A DNA stretch of 64,000 nucleotides from Cinnamomum chago (Eukaryota; Streptophyta; Magnoliopsida; Laurales; Lauraceae), in NCBI GenBank assembly GCA_038049695.1, contig CP142452.1:69321501-69385500 (forward strand), read 5' to 3'. Below are positions 10,949-23,600 of this stretch, piece after piece. A program made the translations under genes and the position numbers. Every line of letters begins with the position of its first letter. Position 1 is the first letter of the stretch. The notes beneath the pieces were generated by a model. It saw only the letters and a program-made list of their open reading frames with translations. It searched no databases and was not told where the DNA came from.

Positions 10949-12746
10949 TGAAAGTCCACGAGGATCCTAACCCTAGAGGGGGGGGTGAATAGGGTGAGCT
11001 ACACGTATGACCAATTTCGAGCAATTTTAATTTCTAAAACTAAACTAGTCACATGTGATGATTAAACAAACAAGATGCGGAAGCTAATACAAAATCAATC
11101 ACCACATAGCATGCACCACAACACCAATATTTATAGTGGTTCGGCCAACGTGCCTACATCCACTACCGGCTTGTGTCTCCAACACCCCACCGGATTCCAC
11201 TAATTATGCTTTTTCAAAGGCTAAGCAATAACCCTTACAAAGTTGTTTTTCTAGGCTAAACAACAACCTCTCAATGTGCTTTTATAGGCTTAGCAATAAC
11301 CTTACAATATGCTTTTCTTAGGCTAAGCAATAACCTTACAATATGCTTTTCTTAGGCTAAGCAATAACCTTACAAGTTGCTTTTCTTAGGCTTAGCAATA
11401 ATCTTTACAAATATAGATTTCTCAAAGAAAGTGTCTTCACAAAAGATCACTCTAAGAGATACAATTTTAGCTCAATGTAATTGCCTCTTAAAATAGGCGG
11501 ATTTGAAAGTGAATAACAAACTCACACAAACACTCTAAGAATGCAAAGATGTATGCTAATGAGGTGTGTGTGTGATGACTTCAATCAAGATTAAAAAGAA
11601 AGCTCAATCAATTTATGCTTAATGCAATTTGAAAGTTTAAGGCACAAAAAGATATGATTGAAGTTCTATGCAAATCACATGAATAATAAACAACTTGTTA
11701 ATGACAAGAAATTCAAAGAATCACAAGTTGTATGAAAAATAAAGTTTAAGAAAGCATGTGATTTGATAAGAGTGATTGCAAACTAATCTAATTTACCAAG
11801 AAAGATATTGAGCTTGCAAAACAACTCTTTAAGGACTTGAAATCATGCATAAATGAAAATACAAAGGATTTGAACATGCATGAATTTCATTTGTATGGAA
11901 ATCAAAATAACTTAGAAGATGTACCTTTTAAAAACTCATGTATTTGATTTCCAAATTGCCCTCTAGCCTTTCCAACTTCTTCCCCTTTCTTTGGCTCCAA
12001 AATGCTCTCAAAAGTTCATGTGTCAAGCCTTGAAAAAGGTTGGAAATGAATGGACTTTATAGCCAAAAAGTGTCCAACGGCTAGTCCTCGGTCGACCTAG
12101 ACACAGGTCTCGGTCGACCGAGAAAGCACAACGGTCATATTTCTGACCGTTGGCCTGAAACAGTTCAAAAACTGTCCAGGGGCCCTGCAGTGTCCTCGGT
12201 CGACCGAGACACAGGGCTCGGTCGACCGACGACACTGTCGGGCGAGTCCCTGGGCCAAAATTCCAACTTTTTCCATTTTCAAAGTTTTTCTTTGGTGGAT
12301 TTTTTGGCCACTAAATCAAGCTTAAATAACATGTTTTAAGGTATTCTAAGATGTTTAAAAACATGAGAAACACAAAGCCTAAAGAGATTCACAAGATTAA
12401 AACCAAAGGCTAGCTTGATTAGTAAAAACTCTTTTCAAATCAAATTGCATACAAAACTGATTCTAAAGGTGCTGAATGTATGCAAAGCTCAAACCTAAAT
12501 TCACAAGAAGATTTTCCAAATCTAATGCACAAGGAATTTGGTTTTCAAAAGAGTTTTGGGTTCTAAAACCAATGCATCCAAGTTTAGAACCAAACCATGC
12601 ATAAAACACAAACTTTTCCAAATCTAAAAACCAATGCATGTATAAAACTAGATTTCAAGATACTTTAAATCAATGCATGTGTGTGAATTCAAATAATGCC
12701 AATATGCAAATGCATCCACCAAATTGCAAATACAAAATCTCTAACA
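10949..12746 (-). repeat. Copia LTR, right copy
   Basis: Same length and edges as the left LTR, offset by 5,852 bp. The paired GGTCGACC boxes fall at 12090, 12112, 12198 and 12220, and the minisatellite at 11218-11422. It is followed on the right by a second copy of the interior instead of flanking DNA. Confidence 0.9.
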
Positions 12747-14758
12747 ATCTCCCCCTTTGCAATTTGATGGCAACTTACTCATCATAGAAATTTCACACAA
12801 AGTCTTTAGCTCCCCCTAAGCTTGACAAGTCTTGAAATCTTGTTGGATGCTTCTTCTCTTAGCTTGGGCTCTTGGGCTCTTTTCTTCAATCTTCTTGATG
12901 CTTGGTGCTTGATCATTCTTCAAGCTTTCTTTCCTTCTTCCTCTCTTTAGCCAAGCATCTTCTTTAGCTCCAAGCTTTCTTTCTTCTATTTGCTCTCCCC
13001 CTTTGACCATGCTTCTTTCTCCTCTTGAGAACTTGAAAGCTTTCTCCCCCTTTGATGGATAGGAGATCTTCGAGTACTTGAACTCTCGAACTCTCTCCCC
13101 CTTTGAAGAGTAGGAGATCTTTGAGTCACACTTGAACTCTCTCTCCCCCTTTGACATTAAGTTGCAAAGGTACCTACACACATGAGACAAGAAGAATACC
13201 TTTAGTAGCACCTGTTAACAAATGTAATCGAAAATGAAAAACATAACAGGCTATCATGTATGTAAGATAACTCTAAGGGCTCATTAGCATTCCAAGGGTG
13301 AATTTGATCAAAACTAATTCTTCCTATGAAGGTTTACACTCCCCCTCAATCCATTCTCTTCTTTTGTCAAACTTTGACAAGATATAACTATTAAATGCAA
13401 GAAGTAGATGTTTAACCAAGTGAGGGTCAACTTCAAGGAAAGGATTAGATTCATTTAACTATCAAGCTCATATGATCAAATTGCCAAAAGAAAGCAAGGT
13501 CTATGAGAGAAACGATCATGGATACCAATTGAAATAAACATATCAATTGAGATTAAAGGATGTGACTATAAACTCAATCACTCTAAAATGGATTTAAAAG
13601 AATAACTATTAGGAAAAAAAATCCAAATTGGAGCTATCCATGATGCAATGGGGTTTACTAAACATATATAGCATTAAATAATTTAACTATGGAAAGCATA
13701 TGCTATGTAAAGTTTTGAAAATCATTTCATTCAAACAATAAATATGACTATTAATGTGCAAGAATGAGTGAAATGAAATTCAAACATGAAGCCAACCTCA
13801 ACTAATAACCAACCAATATTATTAACACATAAACATGGTGGTCATGAGATATACCTATATGAGCAAGAGAGGTGGCAAACATGAACATTATGATGCTAAT
13901 GGTGTGTGACATGGAACAATCATATTACTTATCAAATTCAATCCAATGCACACAAGGTCTATCACATACACAAGATAAGATATCAATTGGATATGAAATC
14001 AATGGAAAGTTATACCAAATGAAACCAATTGAATATGATAACATGAGTAAAAGCAAGGATGTGATAAACTTCCATCAAGCAACACTAATGCATATTCATC
14101 ACTTTCAAGGATATAACTATTGAGCATAGTGATGAACAAGGCAAATTGCAATGCAAAAGGATAAAGCTTTGTAATGCATGCAATTTCCAAAGTGTCTAGA
14201 TCATATGAATTCAACACTAAGAAATCCATCAAACAAGAGATATAACTATGAAATATAAGAAATGAATTTCAAATAGGTTCATATGATCAAGAACACTACT
14301 ATGAAGTTGAAACATGTATAAGGATGACTCCAAGAGAATCTACATGAATCAACATCATAACCATCCATAAAGATATGACTAGTGAGCATAGAGGATGGAT
14401 TTGGGTTCTAGTATGGTTTCTACAAAAATTACAAGTTCACAACCATACATGGAACCATTTGTCATTTGCATATAAAAAGAATGTAAATAAGTAAAGATGC
14501 AAACAACATTCATTTCCATTTCTAAGATAATGAAACCAAAAGAAAAGGAAATGAGAATCATGGAACATGCTTTGATGATTCTAACTAATGAGGTTATAGA
14601 GCATTTCCATTCATACAAACTTCAAATCATTTTGAAAAACAAAATTCAACAATGAGCATAAAAGAGAATGATTTTGAAGATCATTTTTCAACGTGTATTT
14701 GAAGAGATATAACTTAATTGAAACACATACAAGTTGATTTTTCAATACAATGATTTTC
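12747..14758 (-). mobile_element. Second, partial copia interior
   Basis: Near-identical to 6895-8895: same polypurine tract, same CTCCCCCTTTGA blocks, same short frames at shifted positions (offset 5,852-5,863). It contains none of the gag frame. It ends where the unrelated gypsy relic begins. Confidence 0.85.
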
Positions 14759-17424
14759 AATCAATTATAGCTATCATCAGTACCTTCAATTAACTCTTAA
14801 TTGGGATGGGTGCACACTTACCAATGAAAAATTCATTAATTGGCACAAGGGGATAATGGGGATATATTTCATCTTGACCATTGAATGTTCCCACAGTCCT
14901 ACTACCACGTACCCACGACACCGAGGTGTTAACCTACAATTGGCCTCACTCATTGGTGACTCAAAGCAAATGACTAGATAGAAACTTGAGTTCATTAATG
15001 TCTCAGGATTATGAGCCTATTGTTAGGGTATTATGGGAGCATACCTTAAAGTAAAGACAGTGTTTCATAAGGTGCTTTTCATGGTCCTTTAATACATCCA
15101 ATGTACCAGTTTGATGATCTAGAGTCTTACACTCTGATGATTGAGCTAGACAAATCAACTATCTTATAGTGATCACAATGTTGCAACCTTGTCAGATGAG
15201 ATGTCCAATCTCATCACTGGTTGTGAAGCTATTTTAGTATAAGATTTGTGACACATGTCTCTGATATGTGAATCTCATACATACATGTGTATTACATCTA
15301 ATATACTTGTGGACTCCGGTCCATCTCATGAACCATTATATCATTCGTATTGGTTGTGTGCAAGCAGGGAACTTAAACATTCATCTCATGAAAAGTAAGC
15401 ATAATTATATTGAAATAAATCAAGTTATTACATCATCCATTGGAGTGAGACCATATAATCTAACAAAAGTTTATTCCCTTCAATTATTCAAGAGATCTAC
15501 TTTCAAGCTTTCAAGACTTGAAAGAAGGATCCGAGACGGTTGTTGAGTATTCTGAAGAGTTTATGACAATGCATGCTCGTTGTGGCTTAAATGAGGCTGA
15601 TGATGTGTTAGTTGACTGATATTTTTATGGGTTAAGAACTGACATACAACATATCCTTGCACTCAAGAATGTTGATGAGATCATCCAGCATGCCATCAGG
15701 GCCGAAGATAATGCAAATCATCAAGCTCGAAAATTTAGTGTGTCTAAATGGCCTGCACAAAAGACCCCATCAAATCCATATTCTAATCCAAGTGCTAGCT
15801 CCTCAAAAAAAGATTCTTCCCCAAACGTCTGAAGTCACATGTTTTCATTGTAAGCAAAAGGGGCACCATACATTTGAATGTCCAAAACGAATAAACTTAA
15901 TGGAAGGTGCACTCGATGAACCAGACACATAAGATGATCCTAAAAACAAAGAATCAGAGGAAGTGGAGGAAATAGAAGCCAAAAAGGATGGCGAAGCTTT
16001 CTTGGTTTGCCCTGAATCTGCGCCTACTGTTGAGAAGAAATAGATGCGGAAAAATATTTTTCGGTCAACAGGTATAGTACATGGGCAACATTGCATAGTT
16101 GTAATTGATGCCGAAAGTTGTGAAAACATCATCTCTCAAACTCTTGTTGATCACCTAAATCTGAAGGTTTATAGTCATAATCGCCCCATTTTGTCAAATG
16201 GCTAATGAAAGGTGATGAAGTACAAGTGCGACATAAATGCCAAGTCACTTTGCTATCAATGAAACTAATAAAGATATAGTTTGGTGTGAGGTGCTCGCCC
16301 CAATGGATAGTGGTGATATCTTATTACGCCGACTATGAATGTATGACAAAAATGACATTCATGGTATGCGCGACAAAACGTACACATTCGTGCACGGTGG
16401 AAAGGAAGTTACACTCCATCCAAAAAAACCAAAACCACTGAAGAAGAGATCAAGGGCATATGTCACAAAGGAAATGCTTCACATACACTATGCCTACGGA
16501 GGCAACATGAAGAAGAACCGAGCTATAGGTCGAACTCTTCTTTCAACATGGGGAGAATGATGTAGAACGGATGACCCAATTGTGGGGCCCAATAAAGTAG
16601 TTTAAGAATATTTTATTTTTTATTAGTGTTTCTAATTTTATTATAATTAGGATTAGGTTTCCAATTTATTTACTTTCCTAGTTTAATTAGATTTCTTAAG
16701 CTCTAAGTTTTATTTTTTAACTATTTATATGGCATTGTAGAGATGAAAATCTCAGACTTTGATTATTGGAATATAGTTATCATGGATTTGTCCCTCAGAG
16801 AGGTGCGTCCTCGTGTTGAAGCCTCTACAACTACGTGTTTGAGCCTTGGAGGTGTCTATGGACGCGTGCTTGGGCACTTCACGTAAGCCCTAACCGGGCC
16901 TACATCAACATTGGTATTATATCTAGAATTTAGAGTTGTCTAACAAACTGCAAAGAAGCTTACAAGGTGGTGCCATGTTACATTGGTGTTGTATTTAGAT
17001 TTTAGAATTTCTTACACAGCCAGGAAGCCTGTTAAGTGTGTGGATAAAATAGTTTCCTAGAATAAGATTAGACATGTTTAATATTAATATTATCAGATGT
17101 GATTGGTCTTTTTATCTTAACTTTGATTAGAGTCTTGATAGGCTTGGTCACCCTGCTCACTTTGTAACTTTCATATGGAAGGGGTTTTACCACTACCAAT
17201 GTTATTTAGTCATGAATTCAATAAATGTTATTTATATGGTAGGGTTTTGGCACTACGATGTGCTAAATCAAGAATTTAATAGCTGATATATGGCCCCCAA
17301 CAGCTTGTTCGACCTTAGGCTTGCACCCTCTTTTATATGCTCGGCATCGATAAGCCTCGTGGGAGCTAGTTTGTTTATGAGGGTGGTGCTATTTTGAGGT
17401 TTAAAAGTTGTCCAAATCCTACCC
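14759..17424 (+). mobile_element. Old gypsy relic, copy 1
   Basis: A decayed plus-strand Ty3/gypsy element shared with 27192-32065. It contains gag C-terminal sequence with a zinc knuckle (CFHCKQKGHHTFEC, near 15837-15880). It also has a protease-like stretch (VIDAESCENIIS, near 16100) and a block RDKTYTFVHGGKEVTLHPKK near 16370. Next comes an LTR-like segment from about 16558 to 16907, with a TATA-like TATTTATATGG, followed by a degenerate primer-site-like TTGGTATTATATC. Reverse transcriptase and integrase are missing and the coding parts carry several breaks. The two copies share their right edge (17424 and 32065), which may be a true element end. Confidence 0.6.
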
Positions 17425-18750
17425 GTCTGATCAGAGGTAGAGTGGCTGTGCCTTTCGCTATGGGTTTTTCTCATACTCAATATGTTTGAAGAGGTAGAAT
17501 TCGCGGCTGCAAAGGACTTACTCATAACATAAGGAAAACTACATGGAGTATGCAACTCTTTTGATTCAATTCATAAAACATATATAGTTGAGCATTTGAT
17601 GTTTTTGCAAGGTATTTCCTAATCCTCTTGAGTATCTTGAGCAGCAACGATTGTGAGCCTGTCAACTTGGTTTGCAATCCGCCTTTGGTATTGGAATTTT
17701 TCTTAATGGGTTTGTTGCTTTAGTAGGTGGTTTTACAAAGAACCTAAACTCAGCCAAGAGTTTGCAGATTCCCCAGGATCCACAAGTTTTCTGATGCTTT
17801 AGAGGATCTTAATGCTATTAATGGGGTGACAGATTGGAGCATTCAATTATTAGTTGTGGATATAAATTAAGCTGCTGGTAGATGTTGGTTTTGCTCATTG
17901 GATGGTCAAGTGTGGGCAGTCTGGGTATAAGGCGATTTGGGCTGTGAATATATACCATTGCTAGTCTTTTTTTGTTTTTTTTGAAGTTTTTGGCTAATCC
18001 AAGGGGGGTTAGTAAGTATAAGGCATGGATTTAATCCGAGAGTGATTATTATTCAGATTCGTATCAATTTATTATGAGAGCTAATTCAAAGGGGATCGGT
18101 AAGTGCGCGGGGTCAGATATATCATGGAATATTCTGCTCGGCCGTAAAAGGTTTCCTCTTATGTGAATCCGCAAGAGCTGCATCTTATCTGAACATGTAA
18201 ACCTTAACACTAAAACATCATTGGACCATCTAAATTTATAAAACCATGTGGTCCACTACCCTTTACCATTGGTTTAGATACACAGGTTGACCCTAACACA
18301 TGCATATTTAAATAGGTTGTGTTGGTTAGTGAGTCAAGTCAAATCAGAACCATTTTACTGCAGGTCAGATAAATCTGGCCAGTGCCCCCTCCCACTGGTA
18401 ATCATTTGTCTTATTAGTGTAAATATCACCAGGAAAAGCAGAGAAAAGCTAAGGTCAGGGGCCATGACTCATGAGTCACATAGCCTTGAAGTTCCAACAG
18501 GAATGACTAGGGAGGCAACGGCAAAGATTTCTAGTGGGCAAGGTATCAAAGAACCACCACCCTAGATCATAATTGTTTAATTGGTCCTATGCATGATAAT
18601 CATTCTCATTAGTTGGAAGCACATGGCCTTGAAAGCATAATTGAAATGTCTTCAAATATCAACATTGGCACTGTATAGGCCTAACAAAAAATGGTGTTAT
18701 TGACATGGATCAATGTATCAGTCACATGGTCAGTAAATTTCTTAAGCTGA
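17425..18750. other. Intergenic stretch, nothing recognised
   Basis: AT-rich sequence with only short frames on either strand. I see no domain, terminal repeat, RNA gene or tandem array here. Confidence 0.5.
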
Positions 18751-18754
18751 AAAA

Positions 18755-19105
18755 ACAAAAGATTTTTTTTAAAATAAGGCATTAAGATTTTGTCTTATTT
18801 CAAGAATAACGGACATAATTTTCAAAACTTTTCAAGTTAGTCCATAAGTTTTCTAGCAAGTTTTCAATTAATGACATCCGGCTATTTAAAGGTGTTCCCG
18901 GCGACTTTTTTCCTCATTTTTTTTAAATATCAAGATTAACCTTTAGTTAAAACCATGACATGGTTCCCACAATAGCCCAACACCATTGGGACTAGTTGTC
19001 ATTAATCACCGTAAGGACGTTAATGATGAAAATAAGGAGAACATAGAGGAAATAAAGGAGGGCTTTAGTTCAATCAAGCCTAATAACACCGTGTTCTTTC
19101 TGGAC
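18755..19105. mobile_element. Degraded relative of the 48717-49206 MITE
   Basis: The stretch around 18790-18890 (TTTTGTCTTATTTC, then TTCAAGTTAGTCCATAAGTTTT and CAATTAATGACATC) matches the terminal region of the Mutator-type MITE at 48717-49206, and ACCATGACATGGTTC near 18950 matches its centre. The opposite terminal repeat is not clear, so this copy is old or partial. Confidence 0.5.
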
Positions 19106-20076
19106 CCTTTTTTTTTTTTTTAGTAAGAACAAAAGATTCTCTTGCATCCAATTTCTAAATGCTCACCTTGGATTGTCAAAAGAAGAAGCAAATAAAAAGA
19201 GTGAGTGCAGAGAGAAAGAAAGATATAAAGGGTACTTCTTTTTTCTTTGTAACTTCTGTTTTTTTCTTGCCTTTTTTGGGAGGTTCGTTTGTTGCGCGAT
19301 GATCCTCGATTGTCCCCGGCATACTCGAGCCATTCAGGTTACACGTGCGTGTGTGACACGTGCTTTGTCAACCCTCTCAAGATATAAAGGGGACCCCTCT
19401 CTCTTCCACTTATAGGCATGTCATTTAATTGAATTTATTTCGAGAGTTGTATGGCTGGTATCAATTAATAGTTTTTTTTTTTTTTTTTCACCCATAGATG
19501 CAACAGATTGCAACTCGCACATGCAAGGTGATAGAGCTCTTACATGTATATATATGAGAAAATAGAAACTCATATAAAAAAGGATGGCTGGAGACGGAGA
19601 CAGGGAGGGACAGGTTCAAAGCTTGAACCTCGCTATCTCCTTACCATTAAGGTAAGTACCCCTTCTTATATATCAATTAATAGTTGATACTCCATTCTCT
19701 TGTGAAAAACAAATAATGGGAGGTGAGAAGTAAATATCTATTTATCACCCAAATCATTAAAATCATAGCAGTGTTGTAGTTGGCTATTGTTGATTGACTA
19801 CATTTTGAACAAATGATCAATTTCCTTTACTTTTCTCATCTCCCTGGATCTAAAGAGAGGGAGTCCCTTATTTAATGGTTGTCCCACTACAATTGAGTTT
19901 TTGAGCTGTATTTAGATAGAAATTGAAGTTGAGCATTTAGATACAAAAAATTACAGAATGCTTAGACCGGAGAACCCGCTTGGATTTTCAAAAGTCTTGC
20001 CTCCGAGTCTGGTCAAGTCAACGTCTCATTATATCTAGTTGGAAGATTTTCACATGGCACTCTTGCACTAGTCATG
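19106..20076. other. Upstream region of the receptor kinase, no gene seen
   Basis: AT-rich, with T-runs near 19108 and 19470-19490 and short frames only. No domain or terminal repeat was recognised. It leads into the duplicated block at 20077. Confidence 0.45.
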
Positions 20077-20400
20077 CATGCCTCCATTCAAGGCACATGT
20101 GAAGGAGAAAATTTTACTCATGTAATTAGTTTTTTATTGCAGTAAGCACTTTACATTATATTAGTCTTTTTGTAATGATAGGAACATGTGACCGAGAGAT
20201 GGTGCACATTTTTCTACATAGAAGGAGAAAGCACTACGCATGCCTCCATTCAAGGCACATGTGAAGGAGAAAATTTTACTCATGTAATTAGTCTTTTATT
20301 GCAATAAGCACTTTACATTATATATAGTCTTTTTGTAATGATAGGAACATGTGACTGAGAGGAAATTGTCCTTATATGGTGCCACATTTTTCTACCTAGA
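20077..20400. repeat. 162-bp tandem duplication in the kinase promoter region
   Basis: Two units, 20077-20222 and 20239-20400, start GCATGCCTCCATTCAAGG and run through matching ATTTTACTCATGTAATTAGT, GCACTTTACATTATAT and GGAACATGTGAC blocks, offset 162 bp. They differ by a few substitutions and a small insertion. They lie 170-490 bp upstream of the TATA box at 20567 and may duplicate upstream regulatory sequence. Confidence 0.85.
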
Positions 20401-20566
20401 AAAGAAAATGAGTGATCCCATTGATAAAGGTGTCTTCCTTGTAATCTTTGACTGTGACCACCAGAAGATTCCCATTCACAAGTCACCACAGCGATAGGAA
20501 TAGCTGGAAGCTGGAAGAGTCCTTGTCCCTTCCTTCATCAATGAATTGAATGTCGACATTGAGTGT

Positions 20567-20574
20567 TATAAATA
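20567..20574 (+). promoter_or_regulatory. TATA box of the LRR receptor kinase
   Basis: TATAAATA, 83 bp before the ATG at 20650. A start of transcription about 30 bp downstream would exclude the in-frame ATG at 20581 and favour 20650. Confidence 0.6.
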
Positions 20575-20649
20575 TGAGAGTTGTGGTATTCGAGATGGAC
20601 CATTGCATTCACTTGTTGTGCTGTGCTACATCCTATATATATAACAACA

Positions 20650-23600
20650 ATGGAGATGCTTCCACCCAGGAGTGATAAGAGTGTGATAGTGTTTTGGTCT
20701 TTGCTCATCCTTACCTCCATCAACCTTATATGCTTTGCACAATCTCAAACCCCCTTAGCTAATGAGACGGATAAACTAGCTCTACTCGCCTTCAAGGATA
20801 AGATATCAGTCGATCCTAATGGAGTCTTGAGCTCTTGGAACGATTCACTCCATTTCTGCATGTGGTACGATGTCACTTGTGACAAACGACATTCTCAACG
20901 CGTCACAGCCTTGGACTTCGTAAACCAGAGCTTGGTGGGCTACCTCTCCCCCCACACTGGAAACCTCACTTTTCTCAAGGTCATCGACCTCTCAAGCAAT
21001 AGCTTCCAAGGCAAAATTCCTCAAGAAGTAGGCCGTCTATCCAGGCTTCGCATTCTTGCTCTCGACTCCAACAATTTCAACGGGGAGATTCCCAAAAATC
21101 TTACCCACTGTTTGAAACTCGGAGCCATAGACTTCTATGGAAATATGATTGTTGGGAAAATTCCACTGGACATTGGCTCTCTGCCAAATCTTTATTTTCT
21201 GCGTCTTCAGAGGAACATGCTCATGGGCCACATCCCTTCATCTCTCGGAAACCTTTCGTCGTTGTTTTATCTTCATCTAGATGAGAATAATTTGGACGGA
21301 AGCATTCCCCGAGAACTAGGCCAACTGGTGAACCTACGGTCTCTTGAAATGGAAGAAAACAAACTTTATGGTAACATCCCTTTCTCTCTTTATAATCTCT
21401 CGCTCATTCAGTTCCTTGAAGTTGGAGCAAACCGTCTACAAGGGAGCCTCCCAGCTGAGCTGGGCCTACTTCTTCCAAATCTTGAAGGGCTTTATATGGG
21501 ACAGAATAGATTCACAGGACCCATTCCAGTTTCATTAGGCAATGCTTCAAGGCTAACCATTCTTGACTTCGGTGACAACAGCTTTAGTGGGTATGTGCCA
21601 ATGAATCTGGGAGGGCTAAAGGGCCTCGAGCGGCTTAGCGTTGAGATTAACCAACTTGTCAGTGAGAATGATGAGGAATTCACTTTCATCACTTCTTTAA
21701 TCAATTGTAGTGATTTGCAAATATTAGCTGTAGACCTAAACATGTTCAGGGGTACAGTGCCCGTCTCAATAGCTAATCTCTCTACCAAGCTGACAAGGTT
21801 GTATTTAGGCGGAAATCAGTTTTTTGGAGCCATCCCAACAGGAATTGAGAATCTCACCAATTTGATTTCTCTGAGCTTGGAGGCTAACCTTTTCACAGGT
21901 ACTATTCCCAGCCACCTCATGAAGCTTAGAAGGTTGCAAGCTCTTTCCCTCAATGAAAACAAACTTTCAGGGCAAATCCCAATTTCCCTTGGAAATCTCA
22001 CTCAGCTATTCTACCTAAATTTAAGCACAAATGATCTACATGGAAGCATTCCTTCGAGTCTTGGATATTGTCGACAGCTACAATACTCTTATCTCAATGA
22101 CAATAACTTAAATGGGACAATACCTGAACATATTCTAAATATCCCCACCCTATTAGAGCTCGACATGGGCATGAATAATTTGAGTGGCTCCTTACCCTTG
22201 GGTTTCGACAGATCAAACAATCTTATCGCACTGAACATTTCTAACAATAGGCTATCGGGTGAGATTCCTAGCACTCTGGGCACTTGTGTTAAATTGGAGG
22301 TCATCTACGTGCAAGGAAACTTGTTTCATGGAAGCATTCCTCCTTCTTTGAGTGCTTTAGTAGCTCTACGGGTGCTTGATCTCTCACATAATAATTTAAC
22401 TGGGAGTATTCCAAGAGATCTAGCGAAGCTTTCTTATCTGCAATATCTAAATTTGTCTTTCAATAATTTGGAGGGTGAAGTGCCAGAAAATGGAGTGTTT
22501 CAAAACACATCTGCAGTGTCAATTCGTGGAAATAACAAGCTTTGTGGTGGAATCCCCGAATTACAATTACCCAAATGCCCCAAACATGATCTCAAGAAGC
22601 AAGAGAGGCCTCATCCTCGTAGAAAGATAATTTTAGTTGTTGTTGCGGTGGTTCTCTTTTTATTCCTTTTGTTATTATGTTTCTTTGTTACTTGGTCAAA
22701 AAAGCTAAGAGAGAAAATTTCTTTTAAATCTTTTAAGAAAGAGAGTTTCTTAAAGGGTAACTTATGGAGAGCTTTTAAGAGCCACCGATGGGTTCTCGTC
22801 GGCCAACTTGATTGGTGTGGGAAGCTATAGTTCTGTATACAAGGGAATCTTAAGTCACATGGAGACAATTGTTGCAATAAAGGTTCTCAAATTACAACAA
22901 CGAAGAGCTTCTAAGAGTTTCTTAGCTGAATGCAAGGTGCTGAGAAGTATTAGGCATCGAAATATTGTCAGAATCTTAACTGTTTGCTCAAGCCTGGACT
23001 TTTGTGGCAATGATTTCAAGGCATTAGTTCTTGAATACATGCCTAATGGGAGTTTAGACAGTTGGCTACATTCAAGTGCAAATGGAGATGAGCGCCTTCA
23101 ATTGAAAAGCTTGAGCTTTGTTTAGAGGCTAAATGTAGCCATTGATCTAGCTTGTGCCTTGGATTACCTTCATAATCATTGTCAAGCACCAATAATTCAT
23201 TGTGATCTTAAACCCAGCAATGTTCTTCTTGATGAAGACATGGTCGCACACGTGGGGGATTTTGGTCTTGCAAGGATCCTTTCAGAAGACTTCAATTATT
23301 CTCAGTCTCAAACCAACTCACTCACAATAAGAGGGACTATCGGATATGTTGCTCCAGGTACATAACAATTTCTTTTTTTTTGTTTCAGTAGAACATGCAT
23401 ACTTTTATCCATTTATATCTTCTATTAATCTTTAAGCCTTTTGGAAAAAAAAATGTTTTTTTTTCAATAGAACAGGCATACTTTTATACTTTTATATCTT
23501 ATTTTAATCTTTATGTCTTTTGGAAAAATGTTTTTTTTTTAATTCTTTTAGTACCTTATATATAACAAATGGGCCTCAAGATGTAATTAAAACTTACTTC

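Larger units (their letters stand above)
5097..14758 (-). mobile_element. Tandem copia-type gag-only element (LTR-interior-LTR-part interior)
   Basis: Two 1,798-bp direct repeats (5097-6894 and 10949-12746) are LTRs of one element. On the minus strand each begins TGTTAGAG and ends TTTCA; next to them lie a tRNA-iMet primer site and a purine tract. The interior between them (6895-10948) has one large frame, a gag. After the second LTR the sequence does not leave the element: 12747-14758 repeats interior 6895-8895 almost base for base. So the structure is a tandem, the kind made by unequal exchange between LTRs. The two LTRs differ at only about four sites that I noticed (roughly 0.2-0.3%), so about 0.1 million years. 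No target duplication can be checked because the right end abuts another repeat. Pol is absent; propagation would need a helper. Confidence 0.85.

Noticed and set aside
20581-20649. Upstream in-frame ATG as start of the receptor kinase
   Set aside because: It lies within about 15 bp of the TATA box, before the likely transcription start, and would place 23 residues before the signal peptide.
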